DNA of 55,872 nucleotides from Thermomucor indicae-seudaticae. Taxonomy: Eukaryota; Mucoromycota; Mucoromycetes; Mucorales; Lichtheimiaceae. Below are positions 46,078-55,872 of the stretch, one piece after another. The stretch is from the NCBI GenBank assembly GCA_000787465.1, contig JSYX01000143.1, forward strand, positions 1 through 55,872, read 5' to 3'. Each line of letters opens with the position of its first letter. Position 1 is the first letter of the stretch. A program made the position numbers and the translations under genes. The notes under the pieces are model-generated. The model saw only the letters and a list, made by a program, of their open reading frames with translations, ran no database searches and was not told the DNA's origin.

Positions 46078-46880
46078 CTTCTCCTTGCTAATTAACGTGT
46101 GGAGTGTTCTTTTTAGCATCCAGATCTGTTTATCTTTTGTTGAGCGTCCTGTCCTCGCCAAATCGCGGATACTGTCACGACGAGGATGGTGACAAGTATT
46201 CACGAAGAAGCGAAGGAGATCGCCTTTTGTTTCTTTTCATGCTTCCGTACAACTATAGTTATCTTGTACTAAGCGGTTCAACAGCCAACATCATACAAAA
46301 AATGGTTACGGAATAAAACAATAAGATGTTCGAAAGATACAGAGTCAAGTAATAAGAAAGGACGCATTTGTTAGCTGCTTCTTTTCTTGCTATCGTCCAA
46401 TCATAGCCATGACAATCCTGTCTTTTTGCCTTGGGTTCTTAAGGTATTCGTCAAATTGTTATGCCGATTTGCACTTTCTGACTGCTTGGATCAATGGCCA
46501 AAAAAAAAAAAACCAGAATAACCTCTATTCAGCAACGCGCGAATCCGATACGTGTCTTCCATGATTTATACTATCGTTTCATCGAGGAATATAGCAATAA
46601 CTAAACGGGATCAGATAGTACAAACGCAGTTGGAAAGAAACTACCGTCACTTTGGTATTCTTTTGCGGGTACACCCGTACTCAGAATTCAACCAGTCGCA
46701 GAGGGTAGGCTACTATACAAACTCAGCAGGACAGCTCCGTAGAAAATGACCTGAAAATAAATATAATGTAATATGTGAAAAATATTCGAGAAACATGGAA
46801 TGATGTTAATGCGCATGTATAAATTTCGTTGGTAACTGTAATAAAGCTTTAGTAATCCATAATCAAATGGCACGCTTCGA
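46078..46880. other. Intergenic, no gene seen
   Basis: An AT-rich stretch with a 12-nt A run near 46500. Short open frames on both strands have no recognisable features. Confidence 0.35.
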
Positions 46881-46892
46881 TAATGCCTTTCT

Positions 46893-47340
46893 TTATACAG
46901 CTCGCTGTCCTTGAACCAGAAAAGACTGTCGACACTTTTGCGTCAGAAAACGACCGACGTAGTTATATTGATCGCCAACGCCGAAAGCCTTCTTGTTGGA
47001 ATCAGCCATAGCAGTTTGTAATATCTGTTTTTGACTCATGCAAGATGATAAAGTATGTAGGGTTTGGAGCGAAATGCTCCTTAAAGTTTGGAAGAACCCT
47101 AGAAATACGTCAAACTCTGAGAAGGTACATGCTAGATCATGATTTTTCTCGGGCAAAGTCATATTTTCGCATTTTTCCAATATACTTAGTATATGTGAGG
47201 CCCACTTTTCCTGTGCTGCAGAAGAGTTGATAAGACGAAGGAAAGAAAAATGGTCGATTTTGGCCATCACTGTATCTTTCGTAACGCTATTATATCTGTG
47301 GAAATGCTCAGCAAACACACTCGAAAGCGATTTTCGATAT
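46893..47340 (-). CDS. Unassigned open frame, possibly the 3' exon of a gene
   Basis: A minus-strand frame of about 147 codons begins after a TGTAG acceptor-like site near 47340 and ends at 46893. It contains VMAKIDHFSFLRLINSSAAQ, EKWASHILSILEKCE, ACTFSEFDVFLGFFQTLRSI and YNYVGRFLTQKCRQSFLVQG, a helical, protein-like composition. Upstream open stretches at 47611-47912 on the same strand could be earlier exons but could not be joined. No family is recognised. Confidence 0.35.
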
Positions 47341-47972
47341 CCTACACATGAATAATGCGATGTGCAAGCGAGTCCTCGTTTGCTAAAGTGTACTAACTAT
47401 ATGTATGTCTAGAAAAATCTGTTAGTTATATGTTATATAAAAAGCAACACCCCGTATTCGAAATCTGTAAAGAGTATTTTCCATCTAAGGGCTAAATAGA
47501 ATGGACGAAAAGTAAATCGCAGGGCAAAACAGGAGATCTTTACCAAAAATTTAAGGGGTAAGATCTATTCCAAACCGCGAAGGAATTTTTACGCTTACCT
47601 TGTGTTTCGTTTACATTTGGATGTTTACATTCAAGCAAAAGGGGTGATCAGTGGAGGGCTTAAAAAGTCTGAATATATGCTTTACCGTTGCTTGATATTC
47701 AGGGGTAAAGATGCTTGTCTCCGGCAATGTTGAACATGTTGCAGCGCAAACTGTAATATGGCAAAGTGACAGAGGACAAGCAGAAGAAAGAAATCGGGCT
47801 TCCTTTTGATGCTTGACCAATGGTTCTGTATAGCAGTAATCGAACTTGGGAAAAAAAAGGTGACTATGGAACAATTTGCTATATGCAAAAGAAGAGCACC
47901 TTTTGGTTCCAAAAAACTGCCAAAAATTTATAGTCTAACGGCATTTTACGAACAAGATACATCCCCAAAAAT
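47341..47972. other. 3' flank of the aminotransferase gene; unassigned minus-strand ORFs
   Basis: Overlapping minus frames at 47611-47874 and 47682-47912 (one with FFLLLVLCHFAILQFALQHV) look partly protein-like but lack a consistent splice model. They may belong with the unassigned frame at 46893-47340. Confidence 0.3.
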
Positions 47973-49430
47973 TTACGACTTGAGCGATAATTCAATTGCG
48001 ATTGCTAATTTATCTATAGCAGTTTGGAGTTCTGCAACAGGGTAATGCGCAAAGCAAAGGCGAACATAATTTGAAAACTGGCCTGCAGGAGTTCCAGGAG
48101 TCGCAAACAGTTCGCCGCAGCCCACGTTGACCTTAAGATCATGACGTGTGATAATATCTACCAGCTGTGGACCTGTTATGCCTGGAGGCAGCCGAAGCCA
48201 GAGAAAGTAACCTCCTTGCGGCAAGTTTGCTGAGCATCCCAGAGGCACCAGTTTTCTCTTAATAGGTTCCCAAAGACCATGATATAATCTATCTTGCAGC
48301 TTCTTTTTCAACGACTCGATGTTATCCAATAGCGACAATTGCGGATCGTCGCTAACGAGCATAGGCGAAATGATCTCATTCGCTAAAGCCGTTATTGTCG
48401 GGTGTCAGTATCTGCTTTTCTATAAATGGTTCTTATGCTTACAGAGGTTACACGGGGACCCTCCAGAAATAAACGAGCCGCTATAATGTTACTCCTCTGA
48501 GCACAAGAATCACTTGGAAAGAGATGGTCCATAGAGGTACGTACCAAGATCCTATGCGTTTCACGAGAGACGGATGGGCTTCTACCCAACCTGCGCGTGC
48601 TCCCGGAGCCAGTATCTTGGAAAAGGATCCATTGCTTATGACTACGGGTTTCCCCTTGGATTCCAGATCATATGCGACAAGTCGTTTCGGTGTTTGACCA
48701 GAGAAGGTTAAAAGCTCATATACATCATCGCATACCAAAAGCACGTTGTATCGCCGTGCCACAGCCACCAATCGCTCACGCCGCTCACTGCTCAAGATGG
48801 TTGTTGAGGGATTGGCATGGGTTGGTACACAGTAGAGCACACCCGAATAATAATAATGACAGTCGCCTCCTTGATCCTTGAAGGCTTCCTGCAGGAAAGC
48901 CTCCAGAAAATCGACATCCAATCCCTTTCCATCGTCTGGTACGCCAACAAACTGATCTTTACGAAATCCAGCGTCTCGGAAAATGTCGAATACAAGATGG
49001 TAGGTAGGGTTTTGACAAAAGACGAATCTGGTTTCCTTGCTGGGTCTTGTCAGGATCGTCAACACGTGTTGGAGTGTCAGCGACGCACCTGGTGTGGCAC
49101 ACAAGTTCTCACTAGGTAAGAGTAAAATATCAGCCGGGCCCTTTGTTGTCCCCCCCAAAGGGTCCGCAACTTACACATGGACCTCTGATTGGTACCCTCT
49201 CGATAGGAAATGAGCGAGATTTTTCAAGTACTGACTATTACCATGCTCATGTCCGTACTACATCCATTGTCCCTGAGTGATTCCGATCTTGTATCGATTC
49301 AGTTTGTTGCGCTTACCTGCAACATGACAGCTGCAGCGTCTTTTGATGAAAACGCCACTTGGGCGGCACTTGCAATGCGTGCAGTGGGCAGTAAATCCAG
49401 AGAGGGTTGCCCGTTCAGTAAGTTGATCAT
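47973..49430 (-). CDS. PLP-dependent class I/II aminotransferase (2-aminoadipate/aromatic type)
   Basis: This is a fold-type-I PLP enzyme. The start MINLLNGQPSLDLLPTARIA matches the N-terminus of AAT-like MocR-related enzymes. ENLCATPGASLTLQHVLTIL is the cofactor phosphate region, followed by FCQNPTYHLVFDIFRDAGF. The PLP-ring Asp/Tyr segment is LLVCDDVYELL, and the Schiff-base Lys lies in SNGSFSKILAPGARAGW. The C-terminal LPQGGYFLWLRLPPG and SNYVRLCFAHY (substrate carboxylate Arg) are also typical. A 63-nt intron joins EVHV to ENLCATPG. Substrate cannot be fixed from sequence; relatives include 2-aminoadipate (lysine pathway) and aromatic aminotransferases. The ATG is at 49428-49430 and the stop at 47973. 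Confidence 0.88.
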
Positions 49431-50036
49431 GGCAGTAGGATCGCTGTGTACCTTCCCACAGCGCACAGCTCACGCGCCGACCAAATCGCATCCAGCGATC
49501 AGCCGCATATTTCAGGTTATACACATGTCACGTAGGTAAATTCTTGATATGTTTTTGCTTCATCCATCTGCAATTCTCGTGGCACTTGTGTATAGAGTTC
49601 AGGATATATAAGAGGAGTGAAACTTAGATGAGCATCTCCTTTCGCTCACTTTCAAAAACTGCAGGTTCGTTTTATAGTGAAACAAAAGAAACTGTAAGGT
49701 GCTTCCTGAGAGAGTGACGCTGATAATATGCTATGGAGCTGTTGGGCTCGCTAATCAGCTATGCATGAACATCCAGTCAAGCTCTTTCGAATATTCTATA
49801 CGATTCTTTCTTGCGCAGAATGTCTAACATCATCGTAATTATCCTGGAGTGGTCATGTAAGCCAAAACTGCGTCTTGCTTCAAGCGATATCAAGCTCGAC
49901 ATTTCAGACGACGCGAAAAACAGCTAATCGCTAATCTCTGCATAGAATGAAAGATATTCAGGTGAATGAATAACAAGCTCTACATGACGTATGTCAGCCG
50001 AACTATATGAGTGACAACAAAAAAGGTATCAAGTCT
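49431..50036. promoter_or_regulatory. Aminotransferase upstream region and p24 3' flank
   Basis: Six hundred bases between two minus-strand genes. No supported ORF, repeat or RNA. A GGATATATAAGAGG sequence at about 49602 looks like a TATA box but would be read on the + strand, where no gene follows, so its role is unclear. Confidence 0.35.
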
Positions 50037-51012
50037 TTATACAAGCTTCTTAGCGACAAAGAAACTCTTATAATGCCGCATTTGCCACACGCAAATAGCA
50101 CCCAGTACAGCGATTTGTACGAGTGTCCACCACACTACACGCGAGTTCGTTAGTTCGGATTGATCACGAAATTCGGCCTCCCGTTCCTAAGATTATGATT
50201 AGCATTTGATCAACAGAAAGTCAGTGCCACAATATCCTACCCGCTGAGCAGCTTGCTCTCGCCTGATATCCTGTACGCGCTGATTCAACTCATGGATGCG
50301 CATAGCCAAGTCTGAACAAAATGGATACTCTAAGAGTACAGTTCCATGCATTGTCTGTATCATTATTACCTGTCAATGTCTCTGTATGATCATGGTGATC
50401 GCCAGCAGGGTCATCAAAGTCCATATCGAATGTCATCCGCTGAAAGGAAGGAGGCAATCGTTAACAATCATGTTCCTTCTAAGTATATGTTCTTGAAGCA
50501 ATTACCGTCTTTGTAGAGTCGAACCACGAGTTCGTAGCGACGGACAAGCAGATGGAGTGGTCACCCGAATCAGCTGAAGTAAATGTAAATCGTCCGGATG
50601 GCTCATGCTGGCGGTTCACGACGACATGACCTTGCGGCAATTCCTAGTAGTAATAAAATGGGCATTAGCCAGGTAAAAAGAAGCACGCAGTCAGGGAGCC
50701 CTGTCTTACTTACTTCAACTGTGATCTGAATCCGGACATCAGGGTTAACAATCCAACGGTTTTGGACAGCAGAAAACTGCTCGGCTTTGAAAGTGCCTAG
50801 TAATCTCCTGCCATGAGCCCAGTGGCACGCGATGACCCGAGATCTTTGGGGCAGATACCTGTAACCATCGTTTCTTTTGGAAGCTCTTCCAGGAAACATT
50901 TCTTTTCGGAACCCTCGAGGTAAAAGTACAATGCATTGGATGTTTGAGCCAAAAGGAAGAGGGTGACGATCAACAGCGCGAATGACTGCCGCGTTGGTAG
51001 CATTGAAACCAT
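50037..51012 (-). CDS. p24 family ER-Golgi cargo receptor, alpha type (TMED4/9, Erp1-like)
   Basis: p24 proteins are COPI/COPII cargo receptors. A signal peptide ([20 protein letters not shown] to SNA) is followed by the GOLD domain: [20 protein letters not shown], after an intron [34 protein letters not shown] (the disulfide partner Cys) and [11 protein letters not shown] coiled-coil stalk then reads [20 protein letters not shown], a single membrane helix [20 protein letters not shown] follows, and the tail is [15 protein letters not shown]. The FF and KKLV tail motifs bind COPII and COPI and match the alpha subfamily. About five introns. The ATG used is at 51010-51012; the ATG nine bases further in would also do. 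Confidence 0.92.
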
Positions 51013-51677
51013 GTTCAGCAAGAGAAGTGTCACTGAGACATAACTTGTCCGAACGTTATTAGGAGCGGGGTGCAAATCAAAAACCGAAAGCTCATCAACC
51101 TCATGGAGTTCGTCTCTCGAAAAGGGCTCTCGAAAAGTCCTGGTGCAATAAACGAAAGTAGTCTCAAAAGTGAAATAGACCATATCTGAGAATACAGTGT
51201 CTAACCGGTTGTGAAATTGCGAGTGCTATGTTTGAACGGGTGTTGTATAGCAATAGCGAAAGAGCTACTGCTCGCACGTCGAGGGACATAGTCCAAAATT
51301 CGGTCTGTCCGCGCATTTGTAAGCTTTATATGCGAACACCTCAGTCGTATGCTCTAATCAATGTATTTGAAGAATAGAGAGCAAGTGCCCGAAGAGATCA
51401 AGACTATGGCTTACTATTGTTGCTGTTGTTGATATGGTCTTTTACTCAAACTTCTCTATCAAGGCTAAAAGCACTTGTCAATAGAAACATTCAAAGATAT
51501 TTAACTTACTAAGGTACCATCAGAAGTATTTACATGCACTAGATCTAGTAATATTATCATTGCCTCTTACCGACGATGCATGGGCCGACGTTTTCCGCAC
51601 TGAAGCGCGCGGTGTCCGAAATTGCTCATTGAACAAGAGCCAGTTTTTCGCGCACTCACTCTGCAGCAAGGATACCA
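51013..51677. promoter_or_regulatory. Divergent promoter region, p24 and GGTase-I beta genes
   Basis: This stretch separates the starts of two genes reading away from each other. No ORF with support and no clear TATA box was recognised. Confidence 0.4.
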
Positions 51678-53265
51678 ATGACGGAACCCGAGCCAGAATT
51701 CGCGATAGAGAAGCACATTAAATACTTTGTGTCGAACTTACGTATGCTACCGACCGACTATACCGAGACAGAGACAAACAGGCATGATTGGGGCACAAAG
51801 ATGATGAGCGCACGCGCCTCATTATGTGAAAGTTGGTATTGAAACCTGAAATTCACAGAATGACGCTTGGCTTCTTTTGTCTCGCGGCTTTGGAGCTCTT
51901 GGGAGCCCTGGAGACAGCGATTTCCGAGCAAGATAGGCGTGACTGGATAGAGTGGATTTATGCACAGCAAATATTGCCTACCGGCAAACCGGAAGGTACC
52001 CCTCCCTCCCTCCCTCATAAAGTCTGAGCAAGGAAAACTCTTGTGTAGGCTATATAATAATCTGTTTCCCGTAACAGATCCAAACATTTGCCATTGTGGG
52101 TTTCGAGGATCTTCTTGGTCGGGTCGCGTGTTTGATCCGGATGCGGTAAATGTTGGCATAAACCGTGGAGCAGAACACCTTATTGAGGTCTCTCTCTCTT
52201 GTAGTCTCATTCAGACTATATACCATACGATTCTGCACATATCGCGAATACCTATACTGCACTTTTGAATTTACTTCTTTTGGGTGACGATCTTTCACGG
52301 GTTAATCGTGAAGCTATTCTGCAAACAATAAAATGCCTGCAGCAACCTGACGGGAGGTATTATTTTTTTTCCAATGCGTATCGATCGGGTCCTTCTGTTC
52401 TGAACAAACTGCATGCCTAGTATTGCACCGACGGAAGGAAGCCTCGAAAGGGATGTGCGATTCTTGTACTGCGCATGCGCCGTTTCTTACATGCTGAACG
52501 ATTGGCGCGGTTTGAATATTGAATCTTCTGTTGATTATGCAAAACGACTTCAGGTAAAAGAAACTAAAAGTCGCAACGAAGCTACAAAGCTATTGAGCTC
52601 ATTCTTTAAAGACGTACGAGTACGCGTTTGCTCAAGCACCAGGAAACGAGGCACATGGTAACGGTGCTTTACGCGATTTGCAGCAAAAGCATTGACCAAT
52701 ATGTGTAGGCGGTTCGACATTCTGCGGAGTGGGCGCTCTTACACTGCTTGGCAAGCAAGCGGAAGGTCTTGTGAATAAGGAAAGGCTGATACGCTGGTGT
52801 GTTTTCCAACAAACGACTGGATTCGCTGGACGACCAAACAAAGGGCCAGATGCCTGTTATTGTTTCTGGATCGGAGCCGCACTTGAGGTAGGATCTATTG
52901 ATTGCCGAGGAAAGACAGAATCACCCCATTGATTGATCTTAGATGATGGATGCATTCGAATATGTGAACCAATTCAACTGTCGCAGCTTCTTGTTAGACT
53001 GCCAGACGAAGATTGGTGGATTCGGCAAAACCCCTGGAGCTTTTCCAGGTATGAAATGTTATACCGTGCGCTCCTGCTTGTTTGCTAATGCTCGTAAAAT
53101 ATAGATGTCATGCATTCATATATGGGGATAGCTGCGCTTTCATTGATGAAAGAACCGGGCGTCAAACCAATTCATGCAGCGCTTAACGCGCCTGAAACCG
53201 TAGTGCATCGCTTGAAAACGAGGAGCAAGTTCTGGAAAATAAGCGAAACGACTCGATCTGACTAA
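51678..53265 (+). CDS. CDC43: Protein geranylgeranyltransferase type I beta subunit
   Basis: This is the catalytic zinc subunit that, with the shared alpha subunit, prenylates CAAL proteins such as Rho/Cdc42. The N-terminal KHIKYFVSNLRMLPTDYTET and NRMTLGFFCLAALELLGALE are followed by DWIEWIYAQQILPT, CGFRGSSWSG, YDSAHIANTYTALLNLLLLG and DDLSRVNREAILQTIKCLQQ. The lipid-binding GNEAHGGSTFCGVGALTLLG, RWCVFQQTTGFAGRPNKGPD, zinc ligands Asp and Cys in PDACYCFWIG, and zinc His in DVMHSYMGIAALSLM complete it. The stop is TAA at 53263-53265. About eight introns; the first (51782-51858) needs a GC donor. All catalytic residues are intact. The neighbouring PRL phosphatase, which lacks a CAAX box, is not a predicted substrate. 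Confidence 0.93.
51782..51858 (+). other. GC-AG intron in the GGTase-I beta gene
   Basis: The exon ends AACAG, the intron begins GCATGATT and ends TTCACAG. Joining yields ETNRMTLGFF, aligned with the family ETSRLTIAFF. No GT donor in the interval keeps the frame open with this join. The donor is weak beyond position 2, so this call is less certain than the other two GC introns. Confidence 0.55.
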
Positions 53266-53444
53266 TAAAACCTATCTAAACTTTCGGATTGATGGGCTCC
53301 CGAGGAGAAAACGTCATTGTCCAAAGTGTGTGCGTGGAAGTGTCTGGAGGATGCGGGAACAGGGTTGCCCAGTATGGAATGGGTCGGGTCTTTGAATTTT
53401 TTCTCAGCTTTTCTTTTTCCTTCCTTCAATTTATGCAGCTTAAA

Positions 53445-53452
53445 TATAAAAA
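53445..53452 (+). promoter_or_regulatory. TATA box of the HSP70 gene
   Basis: TATAAAAA lies 76 bp upstream of the HSP70 ATG, just after a pyrimidine-rich stretch. Position and sequence are as expected for a strongly expressed heat-shock gene. Confidence 0.6.
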
Positions 53453-53468
53453 CCCCTCCACTACACGC

Positions 53469-53478
53469 AGAATTTTCG
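53469..53478. promoter_or_regulatory. Possible heat-shock element core
   Basis: AGAATTTTCG contains the inverted pair nGAAnnTTCn recognised by heat-shock factor. It lies between the TATA box and the ATG, which is an unusual place, and only one pair is seen, so it may be coincidental. Confidence 0.3.
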
Positions 53479-53527
53479 CATCAGTTCTTTTTCTGTTTCT
53501 GCATCAGTACAATAACCGTCTATCATC

Positions 53528-55623
53528 ATGACTAAGGCCGTTGGTATTGATCTTGGTACAACCTACAGCTGCGTTGGTGTCTGGCAAAACGACCGTGTCG
53601 AAATTATCGCAAACGACCAAGGCAATCGTACTACTCCTTCGTATGTTGCCTTTACCGACACTGAGCGTCTGATCGGTGATGCTGCAAAGAACCAAGTTGC
53701 TGTAAGTACTTTAACTTTATACGAGCTTTTTCGTTATTGATGACGTGTCGTGCTAAAACTGTTGTCACTGTGTTTCTAGATGAACCCTCATAACACCGTC
53801 TTTGACGCCAAGCGTCTCATTGGTCGTCGTTTCCAAGATCCCGAAGTCCAGTCTGATATGAAGCACTGGCCATTCAAGGTCATCGAAAAGGGCGGCAAGC
53901 CTGTCATTGAAGTCGAATACAAGGGGGAAAAGAAGCAGTTCACTCCGGAGGAAATTTCCTCGATGGTGCTCACCAAGATGAAGGAGACTGCCGAAGGCTA
54001 CCTGGGTGGCAAGGTCGACAGCGCCGTAATCACGGTTCCGGCTTACTTCAACGACTCTCAACGCCAAGCTACAAAGGATGCTGGTACCATTGCTGGTCTT
54101 AACGTTCTCCGTATCATTAACGAACCTACGGCGGCTGCCATTGCCTACGGTCTTGACAAGAAAGGCAAAGGAGAGCACAATGTTCTTATTTTCGACTTGG
54201 GTGGCGGTACATTTGATGTCTCGCTCTTGACGATTGAAGAAGGCATCTTTGAAGTCAAGGCGACTGCTGGTGACACTCACTTGGGCGGTGAAGACTTTGA
54301 CAATCGACTGGTGAACCACTTTATCCAAGAATTCAAGCGCAAGTTCAAGAAGGACATTTCCAGCAACCCTCGTGCTGTCCGCCGTCTCCGTACTGCTTGT
54401 GAACGTGCGAAGCGTACCCTGTCCTCGTCTGCTCAGACCTCAATCGAGATCGACTCCCTCTTCGAAGGTATCGACTTTTACACCTCCATTACCCGTGCCC
54501 GCTTTGAGGAGTTGAACCAAGATCTGTTCCGCCAGACCATGGAACCCGTCGAAAAGGTCTTGCGAGATGCCAAGCTTGACAAGGGTTCTGTGCATGAGAT
54601 TGTTCTCGTCGGTGGTTCGACACGTATTCCAAAGATCCAAAAGATGGTCTCGGACTTTTTCAATGGCAAAGAACCGTGCAAGTCGATCAACCCCGATGAA
54701 GCTGTTGCTTACGGTGCCGCTGTACAAGCTGCCATTTTGACTGGTGACACCTCTGAGAAGACCGAGTCGCTCCTGTTGCTCGATGTCGCACCACTTTCCC
54801 TCGGTATCGAGACTGCTGGTGGTGTCATGACGCCTCTGATCAAGCGTAACACAACTGTGCCTACCAAGAAGTCAGAGATCTTCTCGACTTACGCGGATAA
54901 CCAGCCCGGTGTCTTGATTCAAGTCTATGAAGGTGAACGTGCACGTACCAAGGACAACAACTTGCTTGGTAAATTCGAATTGACTGGTATGTATTACGAC
55001 AAAAGCCCTTTTATTTTGGTTTCATGCTGCAGATACTAACCTAAAACATTCACTTTTTAGGTATTCCACCTGCTCCTCGTGGTGTCCCACAAATTGAAGT
55101 CACCTTTGACGTTGACGCCAACGGTATCTTGAACGTCAGCGCTGTGGACAAGACTACTGGGCGATCGAACAAGATCACGATTACGAACGACAAGGGTCGC
55201 TTGTCCAAGGAAGAAATCGAGCGCATGGTTGCAGATGCAGAAAAGTACAAGGCAGAAGACGAAGCGGCTGCTGCTCGTATCCATGCCAAGAATGGTCTCG
55301 AATCTTATGCATACAACTTGCGCAACACTCTCCAGGAGCAGAATGTGGCCAGCAAGTTAGATCCTTCTGACAAGGAGAGGTTGGACAACGCTATCAAAGA
55401 AACCATCGAGTGGCTCGACAACAGCCAAGAAGCAAGCAAGGAAGAATACGAAGGCAAACAGAAGGAACTCGAAGAAGTGGCCAACCCCATCATGCAAAAG
55501 TTGTATGCTTCTGCCGGTGCTGGTGGTGCTGCTCCCGGTGGATTCCCTGGCGCTGGTGCTGCTCCTGGTGCTGGCGCAGCTGGTGGTGCAGACTCTGGCC
55601 CAACCGTGGAAGAAGTCGACTAA
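53528..55623 (+). CDS. SSA1: Cytosolic HSP70 chaperone (Ssa type)
   Basis: Exons 53528-53701, 53780-54986 and 55061-55623 total 1944 nt and encode 647 residues, the normal size. Signatures: [45 protein letters not shown] and [14 protein letters not shown], the linker region [20 protein letters not shown], and the substrate-binding domain ending in a Gly/Ala/Pro-rich stretch and PTVEEVD. The EEVD end binds TPR co-chaperones and marks the protein as cytosolic/nuclear; there is no signal or transit peptide. Only two introns, compared with many in neighbouring genes, fits a gene that must be expressed under stress, when splicing is impaired. Codon use is visibly C-biased in the third position. 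Confidence 0.98.
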
Positions 55624-55872
55624 AATGCTACGAAAGGCTAGATCGGAAACATTGTTTATCTTCTTTCCCTCCCACCCTTTTCCTATATTTCTCGCTTAAC
55701 ATCATCATCTAGCTCTTCTCTTTTCCTCTAGCCCATCTTCATTCCTTTGTATCATATTTCTTTTTCTTCTTTTCTTTACTTTGTTTATAGTCGTCTTCCC
55801 ATAAAAGGAAAACAAAATACAGTGAGGTTGGTGCTTAACATCGCATGGGGTACTTTTTTTTTTTTTTTTTTT
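55624..55872. other. HSP70 3' flank ending in a T run
   Basis: A T/C-rich 3' UTR-like stretch. A run of 18-19 T closes the window. It may be genomic or mark a contig end at a homopolymer. Confidence 0.4.

Noticed and set aside
46500..46512. A run near the tRNA as a Pol III terminator
   Set aside because: It is on the wrong side and over 400 bp from the tRNA. A terminator for the + strand tRNA would be a T run directly downstream.
53765..54328. 187-codon minus ORF antisense to HSP70
   Set aside because: It mirrors the third-position-biased HSP70 coding strand. Such antisense ORFs are a by-product of codon bias and it has no domain.
55854..55872. Terminal poly-T run as a mobile-element tail
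   Set aside because: No retroelement ORF, target-site duplication or second copy is visible. A homopolymer at the window end is more simply a contig edge.

Overview
This window is nuclear DNA of a filamentous fungus. The likeliest placement is an early-diverging lineage such as Mucoromycota (Mucorales-like). The clues are gene density of about one gene per 3 kb, very many short introns (mostly 45-95 nt) with ordinary GT-AG borders, a fungal AzgA purine permease and Ssa-type HSP70, and a NELF-C/D (TH1) gene, which yeasts and, to my knowledge, other Dikarya lack. The lineage is an inference; no rRNA or other marker is present. I saw no recognisable transposon, CRISPR array or virus-derived gene.

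Layout. 1-163: N-terminal stub of an unknown gene (-). 926-4792: NatB auxiliary subunit Naa25/Mdm20 (-). About 5.6-6.1 kb: an unassigned coding-like stretch (-). 6616-11520: PX-PH phospholipase D, Spo14/PLD1 type (-), divergent from 12722-15238, NELF-C/D (+). 17200-19055: a STE20/PAK-like kinase (+), tail to tail with 19300-21397, an AzgA permease (-). 23063-25605: a PPPDE-thioredoxin-PUL fusion protein (-), divergent from 26375-29344, kinetochore CENP-I/Mis6 (+). Then, all on +: TAP42, casein kinase 2 alpha, a PRL-type phosphatase and Sgf11 of the SAGA deubiquitinase module.

35.5-45.2 kb is the most unusual region. It is a tandem array of four diverged copies of a roughly 2.4-2.9 kb unit. 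Each unit carries the 3' half of Sgf11 (intact gene in unit 1, broken fragments in units 2-4), a gene for a small secreted protein with six conserved cysteines, and (units 1-3) a decayed segment of unknown origin. The four secreted-protein genes keep identical lengths for exons 1 and 2 (134 and 103 nt) but differ in the length of a glycosylation-sequon-rich tail. Copy 3 has a GC splice donor. Copy 4 has a frameshift and a weakened TATA box. The array ends about 0.8 kb before a tRNA-Asn(GTT).

46-56 kb returns to housekeeping genes: a class I/II aminotransferase (-), a p24 alpha-type cargo receptor (-), the beta subunit of protein geranylgeranyltransferase I (+) and a cytosolic HSP70 (+). Most genes are independent core functions: N-terminal acetylation, lipid signalling, Pol II pausing and chromatin, kinetochore, TOR/PP2A and CK2 signalling, ER-Golgi traffic, prenylation and chaperoning. 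The window shows no operon-like pathway. Gene models were spliced by eye from donor/acceptor sites, reading phase and remembered family features, so single exon edges may be off.
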